This document shows, piece by piece, positions 22,712 to 33,823 of a stretch of 64,000 bases of DNA. The stretch lies in NCBI RefSeq assembly GCF_004011695.2, contig NC_082423.1, forward strand, positions 1,116,001-1,180,000. Direction: 5' to 3'. Position 1 is the first letter of the stretch. Every line of letters begins with the position of its first letter. This stretch comes from Ascochyta rabiei (taxonomy: Eukaryota; Ascomycota; Dothideomycetes; Pleosporales; Didymellaceae). The notes beneath the pieces are model-generated. The model ran no database searches. It was not told the origin of the DNA and worked only from the letters and a program-made list of their open reading frames with translations. A program made the translations under genes and the position numbers.

Positions 22712-22801
22712 TCACTAGTATATAAATGAGTTTCCAACGCTTCTGACACTGCCATCCCTCTTCCGCCTTACAACCGGTATATTCTAGAAGCTAACAGACT
22801 A

Positions 22802-23356
22802 ATGGGTTCCCAAGAAACTATTCCAGACGATACATTGTATCAGGTACTCATGAATGTTGCACGATTGGCGGCTATTACTAATCATCTCAGGAGTATCAAA
22901 ATTGTCCAGTGGTCAGAGATCATGCCATTCATCCATCTTCAGAACCAGCAGAACCAGCACCTGCAAGCAAGCAGTCCGGTAATAAGGAAAAGGATAAGCA
23001 GCCCGGCGAATGCGCGACAAGAGGGGCAACCTCACACATAGACGCTAGTAAGACTCTCCTCCCTACTTCCTTCGCATCGACTGGTACTGAGAAGTCATGC
23101 AGGGCACCAGGCTGAGAAGAATGGTACCAAAGTAGCAGGTCTTTTGGACGAACTGAATAACTTGATGTAGCAACATAAACACATTTCAAGCAAGGTAAAC
23201 GAGGTGGTCTCTCGTCTCTAAGAAGCACTTAAACAATCCACGCATAGGAGCTTAGCTAAGAGCGGAAAACTCGTTAGATGGGCGGATAGTGCAAGGGCCT
23301 ATAGCTCTGATAACAATACACGTTGTCCTAAGAAAAGAGCATGTAGAGGTTTATAG
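22802..23356 (+). pseudogene. Three-exon coiled-coil protein gene with two RIP-type stops
   Basis: Exon 1 is 22802-22843, exon 2 22891-23047, exon 3 from 23103. Intron 1 (47 bp) ends TACTAATCATCTCAG with a branch-like CTAAT. Intron 2 (55 bp) starts GTAAGA and has TACTGAG before its CAG. Splicing joins the frame exactly and gives 150 codons. The middle is Ser/Pro/Lys-rich and exon 3 forms a predicted coiled coil of heptads around Leu-Leu-Asp-Glu-Leu-Asn-Asn-Leu, ending in a basic tail. Two internal stops, TAG 23168-23170 and TAA 23219-23221, each fit CAG/CAA with one C-to-T change. The end coincides with the edge of the mutated Helitron, so the true 3' end may be lost. No family recognised. 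Confidence 0.6.
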
Positions 23357-23695
23357 GATTAGAAGATAAGATTCTTATATTAAAGATAAATGCTAGTGTT
23401 TAGGCCAGCGGGTGCAGAGCTTTGCGTTTACAGGGGTAGCAGGGTAGAGAGTTAGTAAGCAAGGGAAAATTACAACAGTAACAGGAGTGTAAATAGCACT
23501 ATAAATACAGTTTTATTTATATACACACCTGTAAACTATTTAATTCTTATTATGTTTATTACTGTCCTCTAAGGAGGAGAAATCTATAGCAAGCTCTAGA
23601 GCTACTACTAACTTCTTTACGTCCTATACGCACTTACAGACCTCTATAAAAAATATTAGTAGCTAGTAGATTTTTTTTATAGGCCTGTAACCTAC

Positions 23696-24560
23696 TCTTC
23701 TTCTTCCTCCTCCTCTTCTTCTTCTTCTTCTTCTTCTTAGAGGCAGTAGCAGTGGTGGTAGTAGCGGCGGCGGCGGTAGTAGGGGAGGCAGCAGGGGTAG
23801 CAGTAGTGCAGCGGCGCTTCCTAGAGGGGGTGGCAGGGGCAGCAGCAGCAGCAGCAACAGCATTAGCAGTAGCAGTAGCAGCGGCAGTAGCCTGGCAGCA
23901 GGACCTAGGGGGGGTGGCAGGGACAGTAAGGACAGCAGGGACGGCAGGGTTAGAGAGGGGCTTAGCTGTAGCAGGGTTAATAAGGTCTATATAGAGAATT
24001 TAGAGGCTGTAAACTTACAGTAGAAGGAGCAGCAGGCGCCCTTACTGCTATAGTAGTAGTTAGCGCATAAGCTGTACAGCTAACCTGTAACTACTACGTA
24101 GGTAGTGTATAGGCTAGCTGCGCGCTTACAGGATAAGTAGGGGGCAGGAGTAGTGTAGCTAATAACCTGCGCAATAGTAGATTTAAGGTTCTACTGCTAA
24201 ACTGCTTACTATTAGTATAGGGCTCTACAGGACGCTTATAGGAGGTTACTTACTAGTAAGGTTGAACTTGCTAGGCTTGTAGGCCGCGCGGAAGTCTAGC
24301 TTGCGCCTAGTAGGGAGGGTAACTAGGGCTCTGCAGGCCTGTAAGGTGAGGGGGGGGGTAGTAAGCAGGGTAGCAGCAGTAGGCAGGGCAGGGGCAGGCG
24401 GCAGCGGGGCAGGGGCAGGCAGCAGTAGGCAGGCAGCAAGGGCAGCAGCAGCAGTGGCAGCAGCAGCAACAGTAGTGTTGTTAGCAGCAGTAAGGACAGC
24501 AGTGTTGTAGGCGTTGGCGTTAGTGGCAGCAAGGGCAGCAGCGGCAAGGGCAGCAGCGTT
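23696..24560. repeat. GCA/GGCAGC low-complexity stretch
   Basis: Long runs of CTT/TCC, GGC/GTA and GCA/GGCA triplets, interrupted by less repetitive sequence at about 24000-24280. They generate misleading open frames on both strands (poly-Ala/Val or poly-Leu/Pro). They lie downstream of the Helitron gene in its 3' part. Confidence 0.7.
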
Positions 24561-24649
24561 GTTGGCAGTAATGTTGGTAGAGAAGGGGGAGTTAGCTATA
24601 TTAATAACCTAGAGAGTAGTAAAATAGGGGGAGGGTAGCTGCCTATATA

Positions 24650-27600
24650 GTATATTGCAGCTAGCTAGTAGCTGCTAAGACCTATAATATTTAGTGTTAT
24701 AGCTTACTATAAATAGTATATTCTGTTTGTTAGGCTAAAATAGTAAATAGGCAGCTATTAAATAACGTTGTAGGGCCTGTAGCTATACTATATCTAGATT
24801 GTACAGTAACTATATATAACCTAATTAGAGCTAGATACTAGTACGTAGGGGGTTTGTAAGCTTATAGTAAAGGTTAATCTGTAGGCATAATAGCACCTGT
24901 AATGGTAGAATAACTAGGCAGTAATGTACTATTAATAGCTGTTAGCCTAATATACTAGTAGGTTGTAGCAGTAACATTAGTAGGCTAATATACTAGTAGG
25001 TTGTAGCTAAGGGCTAATATACTAATAGCGGCGACGTTAGCAGGCTAATATACTAGTAGCTTGTAGCTAAGGGATGATATACTAATAGTAGTAACGTTAG
25101 CAGGCTAATATACTAGTAGGTTGTAGCTAGGTACAGAAGCACCTCTAGGTATATAATATTAGGGACTATACAGGATGGCTTATTGCTAGTATTAGGTGCT
25201 AGCAGTAGAACTAACAGGCCTATAAGTGTAGTTATATAGGACATAGCTACGTATAGCTAGCTATATGTAAACACAGCATAACATAGGTTAACGCCTATAA
25301 TAGAGAGTAACTAGCCCTGTAACTTATTTACAGTAATTACAAAGGAAAGGCAAACTAGAAACTAGACCTGGCTAATAATAAATAGGAGCTCTCTACTAGT
25401 TGAAGTGAGCCTAATATGTAGCAGCAGGCAGAGCTAGCCTACAAACTTGCTAGATAGGATGTAGGCCTAGATATAGTAGGAGGATATCTATGTAACTACT
25501 AAACAGGTACTGTTATAGAGCCCCTAGCTTAGGTATAGATTCTATAGAAGCATTATTAGTATGCCTACCTTAAGCAGAAGGCGTGACAGGGGTAGTAACA
25601 GGGGCTTAAAGGACTGCAGCAGCTCTACAGGAGGCAGATCCTGTGTTGTATTGTCCTTAACCTCAGCAAAGTCTACTGCAACCAGCTCTACTAGCTTACT
25701 AGGGAAGGTAGCAAGCATTACAGCGTTAATTATAGCTACTGTGTTGTTCTATACAGCCAGTATAGCACAGCTATTAAGAACCTAATAGTCTGCAGCAGCC
25801 TGCTAGAGGAGGTGTAGTAGATAGATGTGATCTAGGAAGCCCTATAGGCTGTAGTAGACAGTTATCTAGTCTAGGATAGAGATTAGGCTATCTATCTTAC
25901 AGGTAGCTAGTCCCTAGCACTAGGCTGCAAAATAGGTGTTATTAGCCCTAGATAGCACCTGTATATTCTAATATAGGTGTAGTATAGTTATGTGCGGCTA
26001 TATAAGCGTAGACTGCTATAGGCAGGCATTAACAATAGCAGGCTGCTAGCCATAGCAGACAATAGGTAGGATCTAGGCAAAATTGCTGCTAGTAATTACA
26101 GGGAGGCTGCTAAACAGGGTAGGGGAGCTATAGACGTCCTGTAGCATATAGTAGACTACCTTAAAGCAGTAACAGTGCTGTATAGGCACCTTGTCCCAGA
26201 TAACTAGAGTAGTAGCCTGTAGCAGCTGCCTAAGCTCTAAGCCTAGAGTAATAGGGCAGATGGAATTGTTGTAGATATCTAATAGGATCTGGAATTAGGA
26301 GTAGGCAGTACAGCTGCTAGGTAGTAGGACAGTAGCTATACCTAACAACGTAATATATAGGACTACCTAGCCTATAGAGTAATAGTAGGCACATATACAG
26401 CGCTAGAGGAATATCTTACCTATACCTACTAGGCCCTATATAAAGAAGTAGGTAGTGCTGTAGTTAGCCTTAATAGTAGTAGTAACAGTATTAAATACAG
26501 CGCGCTGGTCTATATTTAGCCCTGTAACAGTGTCCTAGAAGGTAGTGTCCTGCCTGTCTGTATTATAGGCTAGCTTAGTAGTAAGAAGCTAATTCTGTAG
26601 CTATACTCCCTAGTTAAACTAGTATATAGGGAGTAAGAAATCTATAAGATGTTTGCTAGACTCTACTAGCAGCCCTTCTATTAGATATAGGCTGTAGTTA
26701 AGGTACACATCTAGATCTGTAGATACTAGTAGGGTAGCAGCAGCCTTAGGTAAGTTGTTACACAAATCCGCCTAGAAGGCTGCCTAGATAGCAGCTAGAT
26801 CTGTAACAGGCCTATTTAAGAGAGTAGTAATAAAGAAGTACTGTAACGCCTAGCCTGTGGCAAACGTAACAGTGTCCTAGAAGTAGGCTACCTAGTCTCT
26901 ATTGTGTAGCAGTAACCTGCAGGCAGCTGCAGCAGCCTAGAAAGTAGGATACTCTGTGCTGCTAAAGGTACGTAGGTCTGCATAGGACTGTAGACCCTAT
27001 ACAGTAGTTAAGAGAAGCTATAGATAGAACTGTTTACCCTATAGTAGGCTGCAAAAGTATATATAGCTAATTGTAGTACTACGCTAATATACGTGCTAGG
27101 TCTATAACAGAAGGTGCTAAATAAACTAGGATAGATAGTCCTAATATAGGACCTTACAGCTATACTTATAGTTAGCGTTACGCTAGAAGAACGCTGTAAG
27201 CGTAGTTACAGATTGCTCTAGGCAGGCTAATAACTCTGTAGTAGTAGCGTTAGCAGGGAACGTAACTATCTGCTTATTTAGTAGGTAGACCGCTAGGGGC
27301 ACTACAGTAGGCTGCTCTATGTGTACTAGGTACTTAAACAGCTACTAAACAGCCTTAGATAGACTAATATATCGCCTGTTTAGATACTGCTTAACCTTAT
27401 CTACTTCTAAGACGTTTAGTACTACCCTGTTAGTGCCCTTATAGATGTACTTATAGACATATTTAATAGTGTAGATAATGCTATAAACCTCTATATTAAT
27501 ATAAGCCTAGTACTTATAGAGCAGACTAGGGTTATATAGAACAACCTAGCTGTTATTAAGGTGTATAATACAGCCCTTACACTATACAGCAAGCGTGTAG

Positions 27601-29900
27601 CTATTATCCCAGCACTAGTACTTAGGGTACCTGTCCTTATAGACCACTGTAGATAGGCAGTAACACTTAGGAAAGTTCTTAGAGCACTGCAGCAGGGCGC
27701 TGTTGCGCTAAGGCACTATATATAGGGCCTGTAGATTATACTCCCTATATAGCCTATAAAGTATAAAGGTCTATATAACTTTTATAAGTAGGCTATCTAG
27801 GTTATCTATAGGGAAAGGGATCTTAGCCTAGATAGTGCTATTAATTATTATAGGATCTGTAAACGCCTTATAATTATATAGGGTTAGAAACAGCAGTAGG
27901 TGTATATAGGGCAGGCCCTGTTTCTAGTACTTAATTATATACACGTGGCCTAGATAGGTGCTAAACAGGTTGCTCTTTACATCTGCTACGAGCTTCTGCA
28001 CCTTTAGATAGAAGGCCTAGCAGATTAGATCAGGCCAATTCAGGCCTGTCTCCCTAGGGTAGAGCTTATAGGCAACCTCTAGATAGTATAGGCTAGCTGT
28101 AAAAGTAATAAATAGGGTAGAGCAGCTATATTAACAGACAATAGCTATAGAGTCCTAATAGCACTAGCTAACAAATCATAAGCTGCCTAGATAGGACAAC
28201 AGCAGGACAACGCAGTATCTAACAGGGCCTACCTAGGCGTTGTTGTTACCTATAACAGCATTAGCAACACCGCTATACAGGTCTACCTACAGCTAGGCCT
28301 AGTTTGCTTAGATCTAGGCCAGCTAGGCCTAATTTCAGATAGCCTAGATATCTACAACGTACTGCTAAAACAGCCTATAGAAGCAGAACAGATTTGTAGT
28401 CTACCTAGGGCGGGGGTGTAGATAGTACTGATAGTAGGCTTGCTAGGTTAGCAACGTCTGTAGACAGGATCCATCCTAGTTACAGAGCGTTAGCCCTAGC
28501 TGCCACCTAGAATCCTTATAGGGAAACATTAGTACGTAGTATAGGGGCATATAAGATAGGTAGGCAGCACTAATAGTAAATAAGGCGCTAGAGTTACAGG
28601 CTGCTAGGACGATAGGACAGGACGTCTCTACACCTGCTGCGTTAGGTATTACTAGGCCTAGCTTATTGCTAGTAGGTACGTTCTCCCTGCAGCAGTCCTG
28701 CCTAGTCTCTAGGGCTAGTGTAAGCCTGCTAGTTAGTATAACGCAGGCGTCTACAGCGCTACTATTAAGCTAATCCTAGGCTGTGTAGTATATAGATATA
28801 TATAGGTTATTAATCTTATATAGCATTACTATTAGATCTTAGAGAATCTAGAGCTGTAAGTGGCTGTTCTGCTAGTGGCAGGTGTTAGTAGCGTACTATA
28901 GGTTGTAAAAGTATAGCTAAGCGTACTGTAGTAGGCTTCCCTTAAGAACCTCTATAGGGCTACTGTAGTAGTATAGGGCCCTGTAGATCTAAAACACCTG
29001 CACGCTAGAGCTCTGCGCCCTACAGCTAGTAGGTATACAGTCTACTAAGGTAAACACAAAGGCAGTGTTATAGGCCTGTAGCTCCTTACAGAAGTGCTGC
29101 GCTGCTAGAGTATTTATATTAAGTAGCTAATACAGGTACAACAGTAGCAGTATAAGGGCTAGCAGGTTAACCTTACTGTCTAGGTAGTAGAGAGTAAATT
29201 GCGGGTCTGTTACAGAGGTAGTACTCTTCTACTTATCTATCTAGTGTAAGGTGCTACAGGCTAAACAGGGCACCTGTATACTGCTAATATTGTAGTATAC
29301 ACTATTAGGACAACGTTATAGAAGTAAGGTAGTGTCCTATTAGAGCCCTATAAGGACTGTCTTAGATAGGTTATTAAACAGGTTATTACTATACTAGGAG
29401 CTAGGGGCAGCAGCTAGAGCAGCAGTAGCTAGGTTATTAGGAGTATTACTGGCACTGCCCTTACAGCGTAAGGCCTATTTAGGGGCGCTAGCACTAGGCG
29501 CTGGCTAGGAGGCAGTTAGGCAGTCCCTCTAGGGGCTTAATAGACGTAGAGGTATAGAGAGACAGCGTTGCTAGCGGCCTGTATAGGACGTCTACTAACT
29601 GTAAGCATAATTAGAGAGAGGGGGAGGTAGTAGTTACAGCACTGCAGTTGCTACATGGCTGGTAGACGCCCCCTATCTAGTTGCAGCAGAAGTTAGCAGA
29701 TAGGAGATAGGTCCTACAGCTACTATAAAATACTTAAGATAATGGCTAGCTAACAGCTAGGGAAAAGACTAGAGGGGGGGGCGGGGCTAGAACATGCTGT
29801 AGATAGGCTATATAAACCTGTAGTAAGCCTGTACAGGACCTATAAAGCTTTTTATAGAAGTTTATAGAAGTAGATAACTAGAACAATATAGGGCTGCTAT
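24650..29900 (-). pseudogene. Helitron Rep-helicase (RepHel), decayed
   Basis: Read on the minus strand with TAG/TAA tolerated. The Rep (HUH nuclease) region at about 27880-27925 shows Lys-x-Gly-Leu-Pro-[His>Tyr]-Ile-His-Leu-Leu, one of the paired His positions having become Tyr. The following Helitron-specific block (about 27480-27600) shows Trp-Val-Val-x-Tyr-Asn-Pro, Asn-Ile-Glu-Val and Tyr-Lys-Tyr-Ile-Tyr-Lys-Gly. The PIF1-type helicase Walker A lies at 26401-26448 (Phe-Phe-Ile-x-Gly, then Gly-Lys-x-Phe-Leu), preceded by Asp-Gln-Arg-Ala-Val-Phe. The protein would initiate rolling-circle transposition and unwind DNA. Stops are abundant, so it is inactive. N- and C-terminal limits are approximate. 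Confidence 0.85.
24942..25130. repeat. 60-bp tandem repeat, about three copies
   Basis: The block GGCTAATATACTAGTAG recurs at about 24983, 25043 and 25103, a 60-bp period, with the linking sequence (GTAACGTTAGCA, TTGTAGCTAAGGG) also repeated. It lies beyond the C-terminal side of RepHel. Confidence 0.8.
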
Positions 29901-30191
29901 AGGTAGTGTAGAACATTAGTATAGCTAAGAGTTAACGCTAGATAGTATATAGCTAGAAAACAATAACTTTACACGTCTGCTGCGCCTACTATAGGGCTGA
30001 TTAATTTGTCTTAAGCAGATAGGCAGGTAGCAGCGAGTTTTATCAGCTATCTGGCACTTATTTCAGGGCTTACAGGGGCTTTGTTGGGGAGATCACTTTA
30101 AGCTGTTTATATATAAGATATAGAATGCAGCGCACAGGAGTTAAACAAAGACACTGCTGATATCTCTACACAAGCAATAAGGCATGGCCTA

Positions 30192-30478
30192 AGGTCCCTC
30201 CCTGTGTGACGGAAAACCCGGTGTGCCGGAACTGATCAATTAGATCGCTTGAATCGCAGACTTCTTCCAAAATAATTGCGATCTAACGTCCATCCCTACG
30301 TAGCGGGACACCCTGTGTGCCGGAACCGGCCAATCAGCTTGCTTAAATCACAGACTTCTGTCCAAAATCTGCAAGTTGATTGGCCGGTCCCGGCACGCAG
30401 GGTATCCCGTTACGCAGGGACGGACGTTAATTGGTCAGTTCCGGCACACCAGATTTTCCGTCACACAGGGAGGGACCT
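30192..30478. mobile_element. Outer MITE of a nested pair
   Basis: Terminal repeats AGGTCCCTCCCTGTGTGAC and its complement are at 30192 and 30478. TA precedes the left end. Removing the inner insertion and one TA restores a ~143-bp element, the same length as the copy at 18312-18452. Confidence 0.85.
30286..30427. mobile_element. Inner 142-bp MITE inserted in the outer one
   Basis: Ends ACGTCCATCCCTACG and its complement are flanked by TA on both sides (30284-30285 and 30428-30429). Deleting it rejoins the outer arm (GATCTA + ATTGG). It belongs to the same family as 18312-18452, with arms diverged from the outer copy. Confidence 0.9.
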
Positions 30479-30591
30479 GAGATCGTAAACGTCCCTGACT
30501 GTACTCTGGAGGAATATTGTAGCTTGAAGTTAACGTTACTAACTTCTTCTTCTCGGACGGAATTTAGGCGCCACATGTCGTGTCTGTCAGC

Positions 30592-31089
30592 TCATGAATT
30601 TGCAATTAAATGGTCTTTTAGACCCATTCTTTTCATTGATTGTGTCTCCCTTGTTCCGAATTCTTCAAACGCTCTAGAAAGTGTGTCCGCTGTCTCGGTT
30701 ACGTCCGGTGATAAATGTAGAGAGCTGTACCCCCAACTATTTTCTGATTCAATCTTGCTTTCACTGAGGCTGCCTATGTCCAGAAGGTCATTTATGTCGA
30801 AGGGGTCGTGCAAAGAAGTTATGGGTGGTGAGGAACATCTATTCAACGAATCATAGTCCACATGCGACCCTGTTGATGACTCCACTAGGTTTGAGACGAA
30901 ACACTGATTGTAGGTTGACGGATATTGATGGAACGCCGATGCATTGCTCAAACTGGTTGGCGAGCAAAATTGGGTGACTGCTGGAGCTGCTGCCATCGCT
31001 TCGTTCGGACAGTGAGCTATCTCAGAAGTTAGGTATGCACTTTCTAATGTCGATCCAAGCGTGCCGGGACGCACGGTGTAACGGGACAC
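30592..31089 (-). CDS. Unknown protein, possible C-terminal part
   Basis: An intact 165-codon frame of normal composition, rich in Ser, Thr and Asn, with an acidic/hydrophobic patch (Asp-Pro-Phe-Asp-Ile-Asn-Asp-Leu-Leu) of the kind seen in transcription activation regions; this resemblance is only compositional. Coding-like sequence continues upstream in frame to a TAG at about 31120, and an Arg/Glu-rich segment lies in another frame at 31100-31260, so the annotated start may not be the original N-terminus. Family not recognised. It lies between the nested MITEs and decayed repeats. Confidence 0.45.
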   Translation of the reverse strand: MSRYTVRPGTLGSTLESAYLTSEIAHCPNEAMAAAPAVTQFCSPTSLSNASAFHQYPSTYNQCFVSNLVESSTGSHVDYDSLNRCSSPPITSLHDPFDINDLLDIGSLSESKIESENSWGYSSLHLSPDVTETADTLSRAFEEFGTRETQSMKRMGLKDHLIANS

Positions 31090-32084
31090 TTTCTCTTCCG
31101 GACCGTCGGACTGCTCCTAGTAGTCTCGAACACAAACAAACGCAACGCGCGTCTATTCTGCAGCTCCTGCTCTCTTAGCACATCAGTCTCCGACGCCGAA
31201 AAGCGCATCGTTAACTGTGCTGTCGCTCGTTCTGCTAACGCTGTCGCCGACTCTCCTATAACGCTCCCCTGTTGATTCGCGACAGTACATATCTGCGAAA
31301 AGCTCGGTGGACTAGAAAGAAAGCCAAGATAGCAAAGACCAATAGTGCAGCCTCGCGACGACGACTTGTTTTAAATAGGCATATTCCGGCAGTTTCTCCG
31401 GCAAGATCGTCAAAACTCGACCCACAGGACGTGCGCTATTGCTCTTGGCATGCGGTAGCTTGCAGTAGCGTGCTCAGATATCTGTGTATCGTGTCGTAAC
31501 GAATTTGACGCTATGCCCTCAGCAGGTAGACTGCTGAGAACAACTGTGGCTTGTGCAGGCACTCCCGCACCCACTGTGTGCTTAGGCACTTCTCAAAAAC
31601 ACGACAAACAGCGAGAAATCAATTTTTGGAATTACCATCACAAAAAGTATCAAAAACACTTGCCAGTGGCCGCAACAGTCTCTACAGGCCACCGCGCCTC
31701 CCCCAGCGTCGGTTGGCATCTGTAGAGCCGCTGTTGCGGCTCTGGCGGGCACAGACAGCAAAATCCGCGAGCAAGCTACTTAACATGACACGTCCACCAA
31801 AGGCAGCGGCAGCCATCTATCCACGACACAGCAACGCAAGACGCGACGACAGAGCCCAGACACTCCTTGAATACAACGGTCATAATACACACAACGCAGC
31901 AACTGATAGGCTAGCAAGCAAGCCTATTACCATCTAACAATGTCTGCAACGCCCCGCATTAACAAGCCCTTAGGCTAAACAGCATTACCTTCTACGCGAA
32001 TTACCTTACAGACATCTAGCATGCTACTATTAGTGCTACAACACACTTACAGATTATTAGACAGCCTTGCCTACTATCACCCCT

Positions 32085-32117
32085 TTGTGTTAAAGGAGTA
32101 GTGCCCCTTTAACACAA
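32085..32117. repeat. 12-bp stem hairpin
   Basis: TTGTGTTAAAGG (32085-32096) pairs perfectly with CCTTTAACACAA (32106-32117) across a 9-base loop. Role unknown. Confidence 0.7.
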
Positions 32118-32713
32118 CCTAACAAGGTCTAAGGAGATTTGCGCGTAAGCTCTTATGCTTAGTAGGCTTAACAGCACGCATAAGCGGAGAATTGCTCTTG
32201 TAGAGCTGCGTTACAACAAAATGCTGCTGCTGCTGCGCCTAGTGGCAGGTCACACCACACAACACAGCCACATAGGAACCTAGTGGACAGCATTACAACA
32301 CTTAAAGAACATTAGAGATTAGGGAACTTACTCTAGGCCCTAGGGGTATCAGGGCAAGCTAGCACACACGACAGCTGAACGCTAGGGGGAGACTGAAGGT
32401 ATTGCAGTCGCAAAACACAAGGCAACTGTGCCTCTATAAGCCTTAAACAACGCTGCACATACAAGGCTTTAAGTACAGCATATATACAGGAAGAATATTT
32501 AAGGAACACAAATACAGGCAAACATGTTACTTCTAGAGATAAGACGTACATAGTCGTAGATAGAAGCTAGACACTGCAGCCCTCTAGGGACAGATGGCTC
32601 TTTTAAGAGTAAAGTGGGGCAGTGCGGATCAAGGTCTGCATCGCGTCGGCTGTCTGCCAAGCCTGTCAACCGGGCATAGCTGCACTTCGCGGCTGCAACC
32701 GTGTAGGATCTGA

Positions 32714-32731
32714 TCAAATCAAATCAAATCA
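32714..32731. repeat. (AAATC)n microsatellite
   Basis: Just over three units of TCAAA/AAATC. It may be the 3' tail of a LINE fragment. Confidence 0.7.
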
Positions 32732-33264
32732 TGAGAGCGCCTTGTTGGTCTTCGACCTGTCGTCCTCAACAAGGAGAGCTTCCTGCGTGTTACTTGTAAC
32801 ACCTGCCTCTTATCCGCGAAAACCAACTCTTCCAGTTCTTGATACCGCGGTTTAATATTATCACTACTTGAGGCATACTCTCAACATCTAGTCTCAGAAC
32901 AAATCTCATCTTAATGTAAGGGGCTAGGCTCAAGGAGCTATACTAGGCGACGCTAGGTAACGAGACTGTATTCGATGAGGAGCTATTGAGTATCCAGCAG
33001 CTATCTAGTATACTTGTTGTGGGGCAACAGATCTGATGGTTGCCTGAGCAACAATCCGGGAGGTAGGTAGGTAGGGCGGGCAGGCAGGCAGGCAGGCAGG
33101 AACGAGGCCAAAGACGAGAAGAGGAGGCGAAGGGTGTTCAGCCCGTTACACTTAGAGACAAATCTTAGCAGACATGTAATTAATACACGCAACGTAGAGA
33201 AACATAAGGCTAAGTGACGTATACGTAGTATTAGAAAGGAGAATGCTTACCTACTGCAATCAGT
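32732..33264. other. Intergenic with GGTA/GGCA microsatellite
   Basis: 33061-33100 is (GGTA)3 followed by (GGCA)5-6. The rest has mixed composition and no recognisable gene. It is the 3' flank of the cysteine-rich gene. Confidence 0.5.
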
Positions 33265-33557
33265 TTAGCAGGCGTTCCAACACTGAACAGTTTCAAATCC
33301 CTTTTCGCGACAACAGTAATTTTGCGCAGCAACGTATTGAAATTTAACTTCGCCCTTCCTACAGCCTGAGCCGTCTGGTGCAGTACATCTTCCGCTATCA
33401 GAAGGGTTAATATAAATAGTTATCAGAATAGCTGAGGGCAATCTTAGCCAGGAAGCACTAGAAGTTTGACCTACCTGTAAAAAGGACAGACTGAGCATCC
33501 TGCCGCAACAAGCGATGACGTAGCCAATAATATATTAAGATAAGAGAGAATGTACAT
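33265..33557 (-). CDS. Small cysteine-rich secreted protein, two exons (effector candidate)
   Basis: The ATG at 33557 (minus) opens an 83-nt exon encoding a signal peptide: Met-Tyr-Ile-Leu-Ser-Tyr-Leu, then a hydrophobic run ending Val-Ala-Ala-Gly. An 80-bp intron, 33474-33395, starts GTAGGT, contains CTGATAAC and ends GATAG. Joining at phase 2 continues into exon 2, 33394-33265, ending in TAA. The product is 70 residues with eight cysteines, all after the predicted cleavage, at 21, 24, 31, 39, 55, 56, 66 and 70, including a Cys-Cys pair and a C-terminal Cys. Size, signal peptide and even Cys count fit small secreted fungal proteins. I recognise no named family. Reading through the intron gives a longer uninterrupted frame starting MLSLS..., which lacks a convincing signal peptide. 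Confidence 0.75.
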
Positions 33558-33823
33558 TGCGAGGTTGAATCCGTGTGATATAAGCGATTAGAACAAAGGA
33601 TATCTAATAAATCGATGATATATCAGGTAAGTGAACCAGAAGCTTTCCTAGAGGTTTATATAGTCTAAGAAGCATACCATAAAAACTCGATTCTCTGGCC
33701 ACAAGCGAACAGGGGGTGGTTTAGTAGGGCCGAGGTGGAGTAGATGTTGACGAATAGAAGCCCCTAGATGCGCTTAGACCAATATTAGAAACCTGCTAAA
33801 CTACTTGTTAGCGTGTGCTACTA
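33558..33823. promoter_or_regulatory. Upstream region of the cysteine-rich gene
   Basis: Normal to AT-rich sequence, no gene. A run TATATAAGCGATTA-like in minus orientation lies within 50 bp of the start codon, but no clear core promoter element could be fixed. Confidence 0.3.

Larger units (their letters stand above)
23357..30150 (-). mobile_element. Helitron (rolling-circle transposon), RIP-mutated
   Basis: A ~6.8-kb AT-shifted block that carries a decayed Rep-helicase gene on the minus strand. The ends are not resolved. A possible 5' end on the minus strand is at about 30092 (TCTCCCCAACAAAG preceded by A). A possible 3' end is a CTAA followed by T at about 23357, with a weak ATAAG/CTTAT hairpin just inside; neither has the strong hairpin expected. 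The left edge falls at the end of the coiled-coil gene, which suggests insertion into or next to it. Confidence 0.75.
31100..32731. other. Partly decayed repeat-like sequence
   Basis: 31100-31960 has normal composition with open frames on the plus strand (31272-31499, 31551-31937) that lack recognisable domains. 31960-32600 shows the TAG/TAA enrichment of mutated repeats. It ends in an (AAATC)n run at 32714-32731, which could be a LINE tail. Probably transposon-derived, type unknown. Confidence 0.35.

Noticed and set aside
22929..23228. 99-codon minus-strand open frame
   Set aside because: Antisense to exons 2-3 of the coiled-coil gene, whose intron borders and heptads support the plus strand.
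23663..24547. Poly-Leu/Pro and poly-Ala/Val open frames
   Set aside because: Produced by GCA/GGC/CTT low-complexity DNA on both strands, not by conserved protein.
32622..33192. Cys-containing open frames on both strands
   Set aside because: No signal peptide, no splice-consistent extension and low-complexity GGCA/GGTA content.
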